From contig CAWHJD010000029.1 in NCBI GenBank assembly GCA_963829585.1, positions 1 through 64,000 of the forward strand: a stretch of DNA of 64,000 bases, given 5' to 3'. Positions 54,626-63,713 of the stretch are shown here, in pieces. Every line of letters begins with the position of its first letter. Position 1 is the stretch's first letter. Both the position numbers and the translations under genes were made by a program. The notes beneath the pieces were generated by a model that saw only the letters and a list, made by a program, of their open reading frames with translations, was not told the DNA's origin and searched no databases. The stretch is from Sva-07 sp963829585 (GTDB lineage: Bacteria > Actinomycetota > Acidimicrobiia > Acidimicrobiales > Ilumatobacteraceae).

Positions 54626-56092
54626 GTGGTCCCCGAACGATTGACGCCGGTGTTGCGCGAGTTGGAGCCCCTCGCGGAGCGGTTCGTGGCCGCCGGTCAC
54701 CGTCTGTACCTCGTCGGCGGGACCGTGCGCGATCTGTTCGTGGCCGGCGATCGAGCCGATTTCGACCTGGATCTCACGACCGATGCCCGGCCGCCGGAGA
54801 TCAAGCGGTGCCTCCAGGGGTGGGCCGATGCGGTCTGGAACCAGGGGGAGAAGTTCGGCACGATCGGCGCCCAGCGCATCGATCCGGCAACCGGTCGCGA
54901 GCGGATCTACGAGATCACCACGTTCCGCGCCGAGGCCTACACCGACGATTCGCGCAAGCCGCACGTCGTGTTCGCGGACGACGTCGAAGCCGATCTCTCC
55001 CGGCGTGACTTCACCGTCAATGCAATGGCGTTGGAGTTGACCGCCGGCGGTGATCTCCCGGCGTTGATCGATCCGTTCGGAGGGGTCGCCGATCTCGCGA
55101 CGCGGACGTTGCGGACGCCGCTCGGTCCTGATGTGAGCTTCAGCGACGATCCGTTGCGGATGCTTCGCGCCGCGCGGTTCATCGCCGGGTACGGACTCGA
55201 GCCGACCGGCGACCTGCTGCAGGCGGTTCGTGACATGGCACCACGCCTCGAGATCGTGTCGGCGGAGCGGATTCGTGACGAACTCGACAAGCTGATGGTG
55301 GTCGATCACCCGGCTCCCGGACTGTGGTTCCTCGTCGACACGGGACTCGCCGATCAGTTCCTCCCCGAGTTGCCGGCGATGCGACTGGAGCACGACCCGA
55401 TCCACCGCCACAAGGACGTCTTGTCGCACTCGATCGCCGTCGTGGAGAACGTGCGCCCGCCGCAGGAGCATCCGCGAGATCGTCGCGGGTGAGCAGCCGA
55501 CGTTCGACTTCCGCCGTACCCGCCTCGCCGCGCTGTTCCACGACGTGGGCAAGCCTCGTACGCGCGGTTACCTGGAGGGCAAGGGCACCACGTTCCATCA
55601 TCACGATGCGGTCGGGGCCCGGATGACCCGCAAACGGATGAATGCGCTGCGCTACTCGAACGACGACGTCGACCGCCGTGACCGAACTCGTGGCCCTGCA
55701 CCTGCGGTTCCACACGTATTCGATGGGTTGGTCGGATTCGGCGGTGCGACGTTACGTGCGCGACGCCGGGCCACTCCTGCGCGAACTCAACGTGCTCACG
55801 CGTTGCGACTGCACGACACGCAACGAGAAGAAGGCGGCGCGACTGTCGAAGCGGATGGACGAGCTGGAGGAACGCATCGCCGAGTTGGAGTGCCGCCGAG
55901 GAACTCGCTGCCCTGCGTCCCGAACTCGACGGTACGGCGGTGATGCGACAACTGGGGCTCACACCGGGTCGTGAGGTCGGCGAAGCGATGCGCTTCTTGA
56001 TGGAGGTCCGTCTCGACGAAGGCCTGCTCGGCGACGAAGCGATCCGGCGGCGCCTCGACGAGTGGTGGGCGGCACGCAGCATCCCCGGCTGA
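54626..56092 (+). CDS. pcnA: CCA tRNA nucleotidyltransferase, with three frameshifts
   Basis: Start GTG 54626. The head domain has LVGGTVRDLFVAGDRADFDL (G-G-x-x-RD metal site) and AMALELTAGG. The HD domain (LFHDVGKPRTRGYL) is in a second frame after ~55470. A third frame holds AVTELVALHLRFHTYSMGW after ~55675. Another frame from ~55900 (EELAALRPELDGTAVMRQLG) reaches TGA 56092. The reading fits one protein of ~490 residues, broken three times. CCA enzymes are essential, so I think these are sequence errors. It adds or repairs the tRNA 3' CCA. Confidence 0.85.
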
Positions 56093-56120
56093 CCTGCGCT
56101 CGTCGTCGTACCGTTGGGCG

Positions 56121-58415
56121 GTGGATTCGAAGCCCGACGGGACGTTGCGAGGATGGTGGTTGATCGTCCCGATCGTCGCGGTGTCGACGACCCTGGTGGT
56201 GTTGGCGCTCCTGAGGGCGGGAACCGATCCACGTCCGAGCACCATTGCAGCAGTCACGATGATCGGCCTGCTGGCCATCGTGGCGGTCACCGCAACGGCG
56301 TTCGAATCACGTCGGATCGGGCACCGGTTCGGTCGCACGATCGACGAACTGGAGCGCACGCAGGGCGAGATCCGACGACTTCTCGACGATCTTCCCGATG
56401 CGGTCATGGGCCTCGACGCGCACGGGGTCATCGAGTCGGCCAACCGCCGCGCCGCCCTGCTCACCGGTCGCACGCTGGACGAACTGGTCGGCCGGACGTT
56501 CCTCGAGATGATCGGCGATTCGGACCGTGACGTCGTCACCGAGCGTTGGCGCTTCGACGACCCGATGCCCGAGCCGGTCGATGGAACCGGCCCGATCGGG
56601 AACCACGTCCTGTTCGAGTTGGTCGACGCGTCCGGCGATCCCCATCTCGTCGAGGCGTCGCTGCACCGACCGTCGGTGGACGACGGCAGCGGCACCGGCG
56701 GGCTCGTGGTGTTGTTGCGCGACGTCACCGACCGGGCGCGCAGCACCGTGGCCCTCGAACAGGCGCGTCGACGTTTCCAGCAGGCGTTCCATTCGGCTCC
56801 GACGGGCATGGCCCTCGTTCGCCTCGACGACAGCAGGATCATCGACGCCAACCAGTCATTGGCCGACATGCTCGACCGGCCACTCGATTCGCTGATCGGC
56901 ATGGGGATCCGCGAGATCACCCATCCCGACGATCTGCGCGCCGCAGCGACACAGCGCGCTCGGCTCGAACTGGGGATCGCCGAGACCTATCTCCTGGAGC
57001 AGCGCTACCTGCGCAGTGACGGCGAGTTCGTGTGGGCGCGTACACGCGTGTCGGTGACCGAGGACGAGGGCGTTGCGCTCGCGATCACCCACATCGAGGA
57101 CGTCACCGACCAGCGAGTGGCGGCCGAGCTGCTCACGCATGCCGCGACGCACGACGACCTGACGGAACTTCCCAACCGGGCGGCCCTCGTGGAGCGCCTC
57201 GACGCGTTGCTCACCGGAGCGATGCCTGGCCAGGTGTCGGTCCTCTTCATCGACCTCGACAACTTCAAGGTGGTCAACGACAGTCTCGGTCACGGTGTCG
57301 GCGACGAGCTGCTCCGTGCGGTGGCGCGCCGGTTGCGTCATGTGATGCGTGACACCGATTGTCTCGCTCGCTTCGGTGGCGACGAGTTCGTCGTGTTCGT
57401 CGACGGTGGCGTGGACCCGGCGAAGGTGGCCGAGCGGCTGCGCCGCGAGGTGCAGCGACCCGTGATGGTCGATGGTCACGAGTTGGTGACGACGGCCAGC
57501 ATCGGGTTCGCGGTGAACAGCGCCGTCGGGCTCACCGCCGATGACCTGCTGCGTGACGCCGACGCGGCGATGTACCGGGCCAAGGCCGGCGGCCGCGACC
57601 GCGTCGAGGCGTTCACCGAGGAGACGCGCCGAGCTTCGATCGCCGCGTTGCAGACGTCGAGCGAACTCCGACGCGGACTCGAACGCGGGGAGGTCGTTCC
57701 GTACTTCCAGCCGATCGTCGACCTCGAGGGCGGCCAGGTCGTCGGTTTCGAGGTACTGGCGCGGTGGCTGCATCCCGACCGCGGTCTGCTCCTGCCGGGT
57801 CAGTTCCTCCCGATGGCCGAGGAGTCCGGCCTGATGGTCGATCTCGGTGGTCGCATCCTGCGCGATTCGTTGGCGCAACTCGCCCACTGGCGTGGTGCCG
57901 GTCTGCGGTTCGCCGATTGCTCGCTGTCGGTCAACGTGGCGACTCAGCAGCTGATCGACGGGAGCTTCCTCGATCTGGTGCACGATGCGCTCGGCGAGAC
58001 CGGGATCGACGCCGATTCGTTGTGGCTGGAGATCACCGAGACGGCCCTGATGGCCGACACCACGGCGGCCGGCGTCGCGCTGCGTGATCTTCGCGGCCTC
58101 GGGCTGCACCTCTCGGTCGACGATTTCGGGACCGGGTACTCGTCGCTCACCTACCTCAAGCGGTTCCCGGTCGAGGCCATCAAGATCGACAGGTCGTTCG
58201 TGACCGGACTCGGCCTGGAGGCTGACGACACCTCGATCGTCGAAGCGGTCGTCCGTCTCGGGCACTCGCTCGGTTTGAGCGTGGTCGCCGAAGGTGTCGA
58301 GACCCCCCTGCAGCTCAATCGGCTGCGCGAACTCGGTTGCGACAAGGGCCAGGGTTACCTGTTCGGCCGCCCCCGTCCCGCCGGGATCACGGTCGCCGAA
58401 CGCGTCGACGCCTGA
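56121..58415 (+). CDS. Membrane-bound PAS-GGDEF-EAL cyclic-di-GMP protein
   Basis: A 764-residue protein from GTG 56121. Two membrane helices (IVPIVAVSTTLVVLALL and VTMIGLLAIVAVTATAF) precede two PAS domains (~95-220, ~225-340). A GGDEF domain (FGGDEFVVFVDGG) and an EAL domain (GFEVLARWLHPDRGL, DDFGTGYSSLTYLK, IKIDRSFVTGL, AEGVET) follow. EVL replaces EAL, a tolerated E-x-L-x-R variant. Both metal sites look intact, so it may make and break c-di-GMP. No SD was recognised. Confidence 0.92.
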   Translation: MDSKPDGTLRGWWLIVPIVAVSTTLVVLALLRAGTDPRPSTIAAVTMIGLLAIVAVTATAFESRRIGHRFGRTIDELERTQGEIRRLLDDLPDAVMGLDAHGVIESANRRAALLTGRTLDELVGRTFLEMIGDSDRDVVTERWRFDDPMPEPVDGTGPIGNHVLFELVDASGDPHLVEASLHRPSVDDGSGTGGLVVLLRDVTDRARSTVALEQARRRFQQAFHSAPTGMALVRLDDSRIIDANQSLADMLDRPLDSLIGMGIREITHPDDLRAAATQRARLELGIAETYLLEQRYLRSDGEFVWARTRVSVTEDEGVALAITHIEDVTDQRVAAELLTHAATHDDLTELPNRAALVERLDALLTGAMPGQVSVLFIDLDNFKVVNDSLGHGVGDELLRAVARRLRHVMRDTDCLARFGGDEFVVFVDGGVDPAKVAERLRREVQRPVMVDGHELVTTASIGFAVNSAVGLTADDLLRDADAAMYRAKAGGRDRVEAFTEETRRASIAALQTSSELRRGLERGEVVPYFQPIVDLEGGQVVGFEVLARWLHPDRGLLLPGQFLPMAEESGLMVDLGGRILRDSLAQLAHWRGAGLRFADCSLSVNVATQQLIDGSFLDLVHDALGETGIDADSLWLEITETALMADTTAAGVALRDLRGLGLHLSVDDFGTGYSSLTYLKRFPVEAIKIDRSFVTGLGLEADDTSIVEAVVRLGHSLGLSVVAEGVETPLQLNRLRELGCDKGQGYLFGRPRPAGITVAERVDA

Positions 58416-58451
58416 TCTCGTCGAGCACCGCGATCCGCCGGGAGCCTGGTG

Positions 58452-59021
58452 TCAGGAGCCTTCCTTGCGGGCCCGCAGTACCAGCGTGGTCGGCGACGGT
58501 TGCTTCGCCGACGCACCGAGCTCGATGACGTGATCGACACGGAAGTTCGCCCGGTTGAGTGCCGTGAACCACGACCCGATCGTCCGCTCGTTCGCGCCGT
58601 AGGGGTGGTCGACGTCGACGCCGGCGAATGGGTGCGCCATCGAGAGCACGAACGGCATGCTCGGCTTGAGGATGCGGTGGACCTGGCGCAACAGGCGGCC
58701 GAGGTCGTCGACATCCCCGATCGTGTGCGCCGCGAGGACGACCTCGCAGGAGGTCGATGCGATGTCGCCGAGGTCGGCGAGGTCGGTCTCGAGGCACTGG
58801 ACGGGTACCTCGGCGGCGCGGGCGCGCCTGCGGGTCTCCGCGATCCGCGTCGCGTCGGTGTCGACGGCGATCGACTTCGCACCCGCCTGGGCGAATGCGA
58901 TCGAGTTGTACCAGGGTGAGATGCCGAGCTCCACGGCGCGCCGCCCGTCGCTGACATCGCCGCAGAGACGCAACTCGTCGTCGTCTGGCGCACCGGGTCC
59001 GAATTTGATGTTGGCGACCAC
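58452..59021 (-). CDS. Class I SAM-dependent methyltransferase
   Basis: A 189-residue protein from GTG 59021 (VANIKFGPGAPDD). The AdoMet fold shows AVELGISPWYNSIAFAQAG, SIAVDTDATRIAE and VLAAHTIGDVDDLGRLLRQV. It lacks the typical GxGxG start (here ELGISPW), so the first motif is atypical. The substrate is unknown. It is convergent with the GGDEF gene and divergent from the DUF5318 gene. Confidence 0.75.
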   Translation of the reverse strand: MVANIKFGPGAPDDDELRLCGDVSDGRRAVELGISPWYNSIAFAQAGAKSIAVDTDATRIAETRRRARAAEVPVQCLETDLADLGDIASTSCEVVLAAHTIGDVDDLGRLLRQVHRILKPSMPFVLSMAHPFAGVDVDHPYGANERTIGSWFTALNRANFRVDHVIELGASAKQPSPTTLVLRARKEGS

Positions 59022-59102
59022 GCAACCAGTGTGCACCACGTGGCCGCCGCTGACGGGGATCAGGCCGTGCGCGGCCGAGCGGAGCAGATAGTGTCCCCGG
59101 CC

Positions 59103-59498
59103 ATGGCGTTCACCGTCGGCGCACTCCGGGGGACCGACGGTTCGCGCGGTCTGATCGACCACCGGTTGGCTCGTCGGATGCTCATCGCGCAGGTGAAGAA
59201 GGGACGGGTGCCGCTCGATCAGGTCTGCGATGCGCACCCCGAGTTGATACGGGCGGCCCGCAACGTGGGCACCCAGACGACGATGCGTTGCCCGATCTGC
59301 GAAGAAGCCGATCTCAAGCTCGTGACGTACGTGTTCGGTCCCCGCCTGTCCGCTCAGGGACGCTGCGTGTCGACCGCCAAGGAGATGCGACAGCTCAACG
59401 ACCGCAGTGACGAGCTGAGCGCCTACGTCGTCGAGGCGTGCGTCGAATGTCGATGGAACCATCTGCTGCGGATCATTCCGGTCGGCGGACGAACGTAG
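59103..59498 (+). CDS. DUF5318 protein
   Basis: A 131-residue protein. A helix (LIDHRLARRMLIAQVKKGRV) leads to a zinc-knuckle-like pair (MRCPICEEADLK and ACVECRWNHLL). It is the counterpart of mycobacterial Rv0049, which lies near the rpsF-ssb-rpsR-rplI cluster. Function is unknown. ATG 59103 is used; an earlier frame is open but not family-like. Confidence 0.8.
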   Translation: MAFTVGALRGTDGSRGLIDHRLARRMLIAQVKKGRVPLDQVCDAHPELIRAARNVGTQTTMRCPICEEADLKLVTYVFGPRLSAQGRCVSTAKEMRQLNDRSDELSAYVVEACVECRWNHLLRIIPVGGRT

Positions 59499-59503
59499 GA
59501 CGC

Positions 59504-60142
59504 GTGGATCGATCCGGTCGACGACCGCTGCGACGAGCCGCGGTGCTGGGTCTGGTCGGCGTCCTCGCACTGGTCGGGTGCTCCGACGACGCGTCGACGG
59601 TCGACGAGCCGGTCGGGTCGACCGGGTCGACCGGGTCCGTCGGGTCGACCGGCGGATCCTCTGTCGAGGACGATGCCGGCGTCGAGCCCGGACTGCAGCC
59701 CGAGGGCTTCTCGACCATGACGGCGCGGATCACCGAGACCGACGGTCAGGTCTGCGACGTGTGCGTGTGGCTCGCCGACACGTCCGAGGAACGAAGCCGA
59801 GGCCTCATGGGGGTGACCGATCTCGGCGGGGCCGCCGGCATGGTGTTCCGCTTCGACGAACCGGTCGCCGGGTCGTTCTACATGTTCCAGACACCCACGC
59901 CGCTCTCGATCGCCTGGTTCGCGCCCGACGGCGGCGAGTTCGTGGGCACCGCCGACATGGCGCCATGTCTCGACACCCCAGCAGGGGACTGCCCGCTCTA
60001 CTCACCGGGTGCCGAGTACGACCTTGCCCTCGAGGTGTTCGCGGGTGGGCTGGTCGATCTCGGCGTCGGCCCGGGAGCACGACTGGAACTGATCGACGGC
60101 ACCGAGGCCGAAGGATGTCCCCTGGCGACCGCCGACCGGTGA
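59504..60142 (+). CDS. DUF192 lipoprotein
   Basis: A 212-residue protein. A signal with lipobox (LVGVLALVGC) is followed by a Gly/Ser/Thr-rich linker (VGSTGSTGSVGSTGGSS) and the DUF192 domain (LADTSEERSRGLMGVTDLGG, AGMVFRFDEPVAGSFYMFQT). DUF192 proteins are small envelope proteins of unknown role. GTG 59504 begins 5 nt after the DUF5318 stop. Confidence 0.85.
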   Translation: MDRSGRRPLRRAAVLGLVGVLALVGCSDDASTVDEPVGSTGSTGSVGSTGGSSVEDDAGVEPGLQPEGFSTMTARITETDGQVCDVCVWLADTSEERSRGLMGVTDLGGAAGMVFRFDEPVAGSFYMFQTPTPLSIAWFAPDGGEFVGTADMAPCLDTPAGDCPLYSPGAEYDLALEVFAGGLVDLGVGPGARLELIDGTEAEGCPLATADR

Positions 60143-60313
60143 GCGTTGCGGTCCGCACATCATCTCTGTGAGACCCATTCGCCACGATGGTCTCCATGAG
60201 ACACCGTCACGCGACCGACATCGGCCCCGATAGGGTTGCCACGTCCATATTGGCCCTGCCCCACACCGGGGCTCCCGCCACGGCGCTGTCATCAGGCAGT
60301 CGTGGGGGATCCG

Positions 60314-60321
60314 AAGGGAGG
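60314..60321 (+). promoter_or_regulatory. Strong ribosome binding site of rpsF
   Basis: AAGGGAGG sits 8 nt before ATG 60330. The preceding ~185 bp is untranslated leader, the expected place for S6-S18 autoregulation, but I do not recognise its structure. Confidence 0.75.
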
Positions 60322-60329
60322 AAACACGC

Positions 60330-60662
60330 ATGAAGCGTGCATACGAATTGATGATCATCATCGACGGCGACGTCGATGACCCCAAGGCCCAGGCCTGGAT
60401 GAAGACGGTGACCGATGGTGTCGTCGCCGTCGGCGGCGAGCTGCACGGCAAGATCGACTGGTGGGGCAAGCGCCAGTTCGCCTACCCGATCAACAAGAAG
60501 CCGTCCGGCTACTACATGGTCGCCGAGCTGGTGGCACCCGCCGGCTCGCTCGACGAACTCGAGCGCACGCTCCGTCTCGCGGACGATGTGGTCCGTCACA
60601 AGCTCATCCGACTGCCCGAGGCCGAAGCCGAGCGCCGCGGCATGGCAGTCGTTGCCGCCTGA
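60330..60662 (+). CDS. rpsF: 30S ribosomal protein bS6
   Basis: A 110-residue protein with the S6 signature RAYELMIIIDGD and KIDWWGKRQFAYPINKK. It pairs with bS18 on the 30S platform. It heads the rpsF-ssb-rpsR-rplI cluster. Confidence 0.97.
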   Translation: MKRAYELMIIIDGDVDDPKAQAWMKTVTDGVVAVGGELHGKIDWWGKRQFAYPINKKPSGYYMVAELVAPAGSLDELERTLRLADDVVRHKLIRLPEAEAERRGMAVVAA

Positions 60663-60691
60663 GCGGCAGCAGCCACACGAAGGGGAATCAC

Positions 60692-61144
60692 ATGGCATCG
60701 GAAAACAGCGTCACCCTGGTCGGCAACGTCACCAAGGATCCTGAACTCCGCTACACCACGGGTGGTCGCGGCGTCGCCAGCTTCGGGCTGGCGGTCAACC
60801 GTCGGTACCAGGTGAACGGCGAATGGCAGGAGCAGGTGTCGTTCTTCAACATCGTCGCTTGGGGTGACCTCGGCGAGAACGCAGCGGCCAGCATCAACAA
60901 GGGCAACCGCGTCATCGTCACCGGTCGACTCGAGCAGCGCTCGTACGAGACCAAAGAGGGCGAGAAGCGCAGCGTCACCGAAGTGATCGCCGACGAACTC
61001 GGACCGAGCCTGCGCTGGGCGCAGGTGCAGATCGAGCGCATCAGCCGCGACGACGCCGCAGCCCGCGGTGGCGGCGGTGGCGGCGGTGGCGGCGGCGCCA
61101 GCCGAGCACCCGATCCCGTGTACGGCGACGAAGAGCCGTTCTGA
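60692..61144 (+). CDS. ssb: Single-stranded DNA-binding protein
   Basis: A 150-residue SSB. The OB fold begins SVTLVGNVTKDPELRYTTG and has FFNIVAWGDLGENAAASI. The linker is short and includes a run of ten glycines. The acidic tip is DPVYGDEEPF, which recruits repair and replication partners. AGGGG lies 6 nt before ATG 60692. Confidence 0.96.
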   Translation: MASENSVTLVGNVTKDPELRYTTGGRGVASFGLAVNRRYQVNGEWQEQVSFFNIVAWGDLGENAAASINKGNRVIVTGRLEQRSYETKEGEKRSVTEVIADELGPSLRWAQVQIERISRDDAAARGGGGGGGGGGASRAPDPVYGDEEPF

Positions 61145-61191
61145 CCCCCGTTGATCTGAATCACCACTCGTAAGGAAGCACCAGAAGCATC

Positions 61192-61641
61192 ATGGCAAGC
61201 AAGAAGAACAAGGCGCGCAGCGCCCGTGACCTCAACCCACGGAAGTTCAAGAAGAAGACCAGCGTCCTGGTCATCGACAAGGTCGAGTACATCGACTACA
61301 AGGACGTCGATCTCCTCGGCCGCTTCATGAGCGACCGGGCCAAGATCAAGAACCGACGTGTCGCCGGCAACACGTTGCAGCAGCAGCGCGAGATCGCCAA
61401 CGCCGTGAAGGTGGCCCGCGAAATGGCGCTGCTCCCGTACGCCAAGCGCGTGGCGTCGACACGCACCGGCGGCCGTGGCCGCGACGGCGGTCGTGAGGGT
61501 GGCCGCGACGGTGGCCGTGATCGCGAGACGAGCTTGAGCGACAGCATCAACGACACTGCCAACGACGTCATCGTCGACGACGAGTTGATCGACGATGTCG
61601 ACACCGCCGGCGAGTTCGCTGCCGAGACCGAGGAGGCCTGA
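61192..61641 (+). CDS. rpsR: 30S ribosomal protein bS18 with long C-terminal extension
   Basis: The first ~90 residues are bS18 (VEYIDYKDVDLLGRFMSDRAKI, AREMALLPYAKRV). A further ~60 residues are not part of the normal protein (70-90 residues). They start with Gly/Arg repeats (GGRGRDGGREGGRDGGRD) and end in an acidic Asp/Glu tail. The role of the tail is unknown. The core has no cysteine zinc site. It lies between ssb and rplI. Confidence 0.93.
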   Translation: MASKKNKARSARDLNPRKFKKKTSVLVIDKVEYIDYKDVDLLGRFMSDRAKIKNRRVAGNTLQQQREIANAVKVAREMALLPYAKRVASTRTGGRGRDGGREGGRDGGRDRETSLSDSINDTANDVIVDDELIDDVDTAGEFAAETEEA

Positions 61642-61643
61642 GC

Positions 61644-62090
61644 ATGAAGGTCATTCTTCGTTCCGATCTCGATGGCCTCGGCAAGCGCGGCGACATCGTC
61701 GAGGTGGCCGACGGCTACGCCCGCAACTTCCTGTTTCCGAAGGGCCATGCAATCGTGGCCTCCGACGGTGCGGTCGCGCAGGCCGGCCAGATGCGCCAGG
61801 CTCGCGATCAGCGCGATTCCAGCGCCCGCGAAGCAGCGACCACCATTGCGAGCACGCTCGTGCCCAAGGTGATCACCGTGTCGGCCAAGGCCGGCCCGGA
61901 AGGCAAGCTCTTCGGCTCGATCACGTCGGCCGACGTCGTTGCCGCCGTCCAGGAGCAGACCGACATCGAGCTCGATCGTCGTCAGATCACCATCGACGTG
62001 ATCAAGACGGTCGGTCAGCACACGGTGACGGCGTCGCTGCACAACGACGTGTCGTTCCCGATCACCATCGACGTCGTCGCGGCGAACTGA
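61644..62090 (+). CDS. rplI: 50S ribosomal protein bL9
   Basis: A 148-residue protein with the N-terminal L9 domain (VILRSDLDGLGKRGDIVEV), KGHAIVASDG, a long connecting helix, and a C-terminal domain (EGKLFGSITSADVV). It starts 2 nt after the rpsR stop, so it is probably coupled. Confidence 0.96.
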   Translation: MKVILRSDLDGLGKRGDIVEVADGYARNFLFPKGHAIVASDGAVAQAGQMRQARDQRDSSAREAATTIASTLVPKVITVSAKAGPEGKLFGSITSADVVAAVQEQTDIELDRRQITIDVIKTVGQHTVTASLHNDVSFPITIDVVAAN

Positions 62091-62176
62091 CGTCCGTTTC
62101 CGGAGCCGACACACGTCGGGTTCGGATGCCACACACGTGAATGAGCACCCCTTGGTTCGGCGCGTCTACTCACAGG

Positions 62177-62219
62177 TTGTCCACAGATGCGGGTCCACAG
62201 GATCCGACAGTTGTCCACA
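62177..62219. promoter_or_regulatory. Cluster of three DnaA-box-like sites upstream of dnaB
   Basis: TTGTCCACA at 62177 and 62211, and GGGTCCACA at 62191, lie in one direction within 43 bp, 70-115 bp before dnaB. The first and third are the same variant seen near dnaA. DnaA control of dnaB transcription or of local helicase loading is possible. Confidence 0.55.
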
Positions 62220-62292
62220 AGAAGTGAACAGGCAAGACCCAGGGTTGTTCCTCTTCCATCGCACAGCAAACCCCTGAGAGAGTGGGGTCCCC

Positions 62293-63678
62293 ATGTCGAT
62301 CGATCGAGAATACGGAACCAACCGCACCGAACGCGGCGGCAACGCCACGAGTCGCGGCGGACGAGTTCCTCCCCACAACCTGCAGGCCGAGGAATCGGTG
62401 CTCGGCGCACTGTTGTTGTCGCGCGATGCGATCGGTGTCGTGGGTGAGGCCGGGCTCAACGTGCGTGACTTCTACAGCCCTGCGCACCAGCACATCTTCG
62501 ACTCGGTCCGATCGTTGTATTCGTCGTCGGGTCCGGTCGACGTCGTCACCGTTGCCGACGAACTGCGCCGCCACGGTCTGCTCGACGAGATCGGTGGGAT
62601 CGAACGACTGAACGACCTGCAGAACGCCACGCCCTCGGTGTCGGGCGCCGAGCACTATGCCCGCATCGTGATGGACACGGCGCTGTTGCGGCGCTTGATC
62701 CACACGGCCGGCGAGATCACCGATCTGGCCTTCAGCGAGCCCGACGACGTCACCAAGGCCGTCGACCTCGCCGAGTCGAAGATGTTCGAGGTCGCCGAGG
62801 ATCGCGTGGTCGACTCGACTCGTCAGATCCAGGAACTCCTCAACGAGACGATGGACCAGTTGGAGGAGAACTACGAACGCGGCGACACCATCACGGGCGC
62901 GGCGACCGGCTACGACGACCTCGACGAGCTGCTGTCCGGCCTCCAACCCAGCACGCTCAACATCGTCGGGGCCAGGCCGGCCATGGGCAAGACCAGCTTC
63001 GGGCTGGGCATGGCGACACACATCGCCAAGCACTCGGGCAAACCGGTGCTCGTGTTCTCGCTCGAGATGGGCCACTCGGAATTGACGCAACGCATCCTCG
63101 CGAGCGAGGCCAAGGTCGATTCCACGAAGCTGCGCACCGGCAAGCTCAGCGAGAGCGACTGGTCGAAGATCGGCCTCGCCGTCGGCCGGTTGGAGGTGCC
63201 GTTGTTCCTCGACGACAACCCTCAGGTCACCGTGATGGAGATTCGCGCCAAGGCCCGGCGCATCAAGGCCCAGCACGGCGGTCTCGCGCTGATCATGATC
63301 GACTACCTGCAACTGATGAGCGGCAGTGGGCGCTCCGAGAACCGCCAGCTCGAGGTCAGCGAGATCAGCCGGAACCTGAAGGTGCTCGCGCGTGAGTTGG
63401 AGGTGCCGATCGTGGCGCTCAGCCAGCTCAGCCGAAACCTGGAGGCCCGGTCCGACAAGCGTCCGATGCTGGCCGACCTACGTGAGTCGGGCTCGCTCGA
63501 ACAGGACGCCGACGTGGTGATGTTCCTCTACCGCGACGAGGTGTACAACCCCGAGTCGCCCGACAAGGGGTCGGCCGAGGTGATCGTGTCGAAGCATCGT
63601 TCCGGCCCGATCGGCACCAAACGGCTGGTCTTCCTCGGCCAGTACACGAGATTCGACAACGCTGCGCGCTCGATGTGA
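62293..63678 (+). CDS. dnaB: Replicative DNA helicase DnaB
   Basis: A 461-residue hexameric helicase. The N-terminal domain has PHNLQAEESVLGALLL. The RecA-like domain has ARPAMGKTSFGLGMATHI, FSLEMGHSELTQRI, DYLQLMSGSG and LSQLSRNLEARSDKRP. No intein is present, unlike some mycobacteria. It unwinds DNA ahead of the fork. It follows rplI with a ~200-bp gap holding DnaA-box-like sites. Confidence 0.97.
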   Translation: MSIDREYGTNRTERGGNATSRGGRVPPHNLQAEESVLGALLLSRDAIGVVGEAGLNVRDFYSPAHQHIFDSVRSLYSSSGPVDVVTVADELRRHGLLDEIGGIERLNDLQNATPSVSGAEHYARIVMDTALLRRLIHTAGEITDLAFSEPDDVTKAVDLAESKMFEVAEDRVVDSTRQIQELLNETMDQLEENYERGDTITGAATGYDDLDELLSGLQPSTLNIVGARPAMGKTSFGLGMATHIAKHSGKPVLVFSLEMGHSELTQRILASEAKVDSTKLRTGKLSESDWSKIGLAVGRLEVPLFLDDNPQVTVMEIRAKARRIKAQHGGLALIMIDYLQLMSGSGRSENRQLEVSEISRNLKVLARELEVPIVALSQLSRNLEARSDKRPMLADLRESGSLEQDADVVMFLYRDEVYNPESPDKGSAEVIVSKHRSGPIGTKRLVFLGQYTRFDNAARSM

Positions 63679-63713
63679 TTCGCGATCGGAGTCGAACCCC
63701 GAGCGCGAATCAC
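63675..63713. terminator. Bidirectional terminator between dnaB and the D-serine-dehydratase-like gene
   Basis: A perfect 10-bp inverted repeat, GTGATTCGCG / CGCGAATCAC, with a 19-nt loop that can pair further (TCGG/CCGA), spans the ends of two convergent genes. Confidence 0.6.

Noticed and set aside
59022..59570. Upstream extension of the SAM methyltransferase frame
   Set aside because: It overlaps the DUF5318 gene on the other strand and lacks methyltransferase sequence.
61068..61098. Run of glycine codons in ssb as a repeat of special interest
   Set aside because: Gly-rich linkers are common in actinobacterial SSB; the core and acidic tip are normal.
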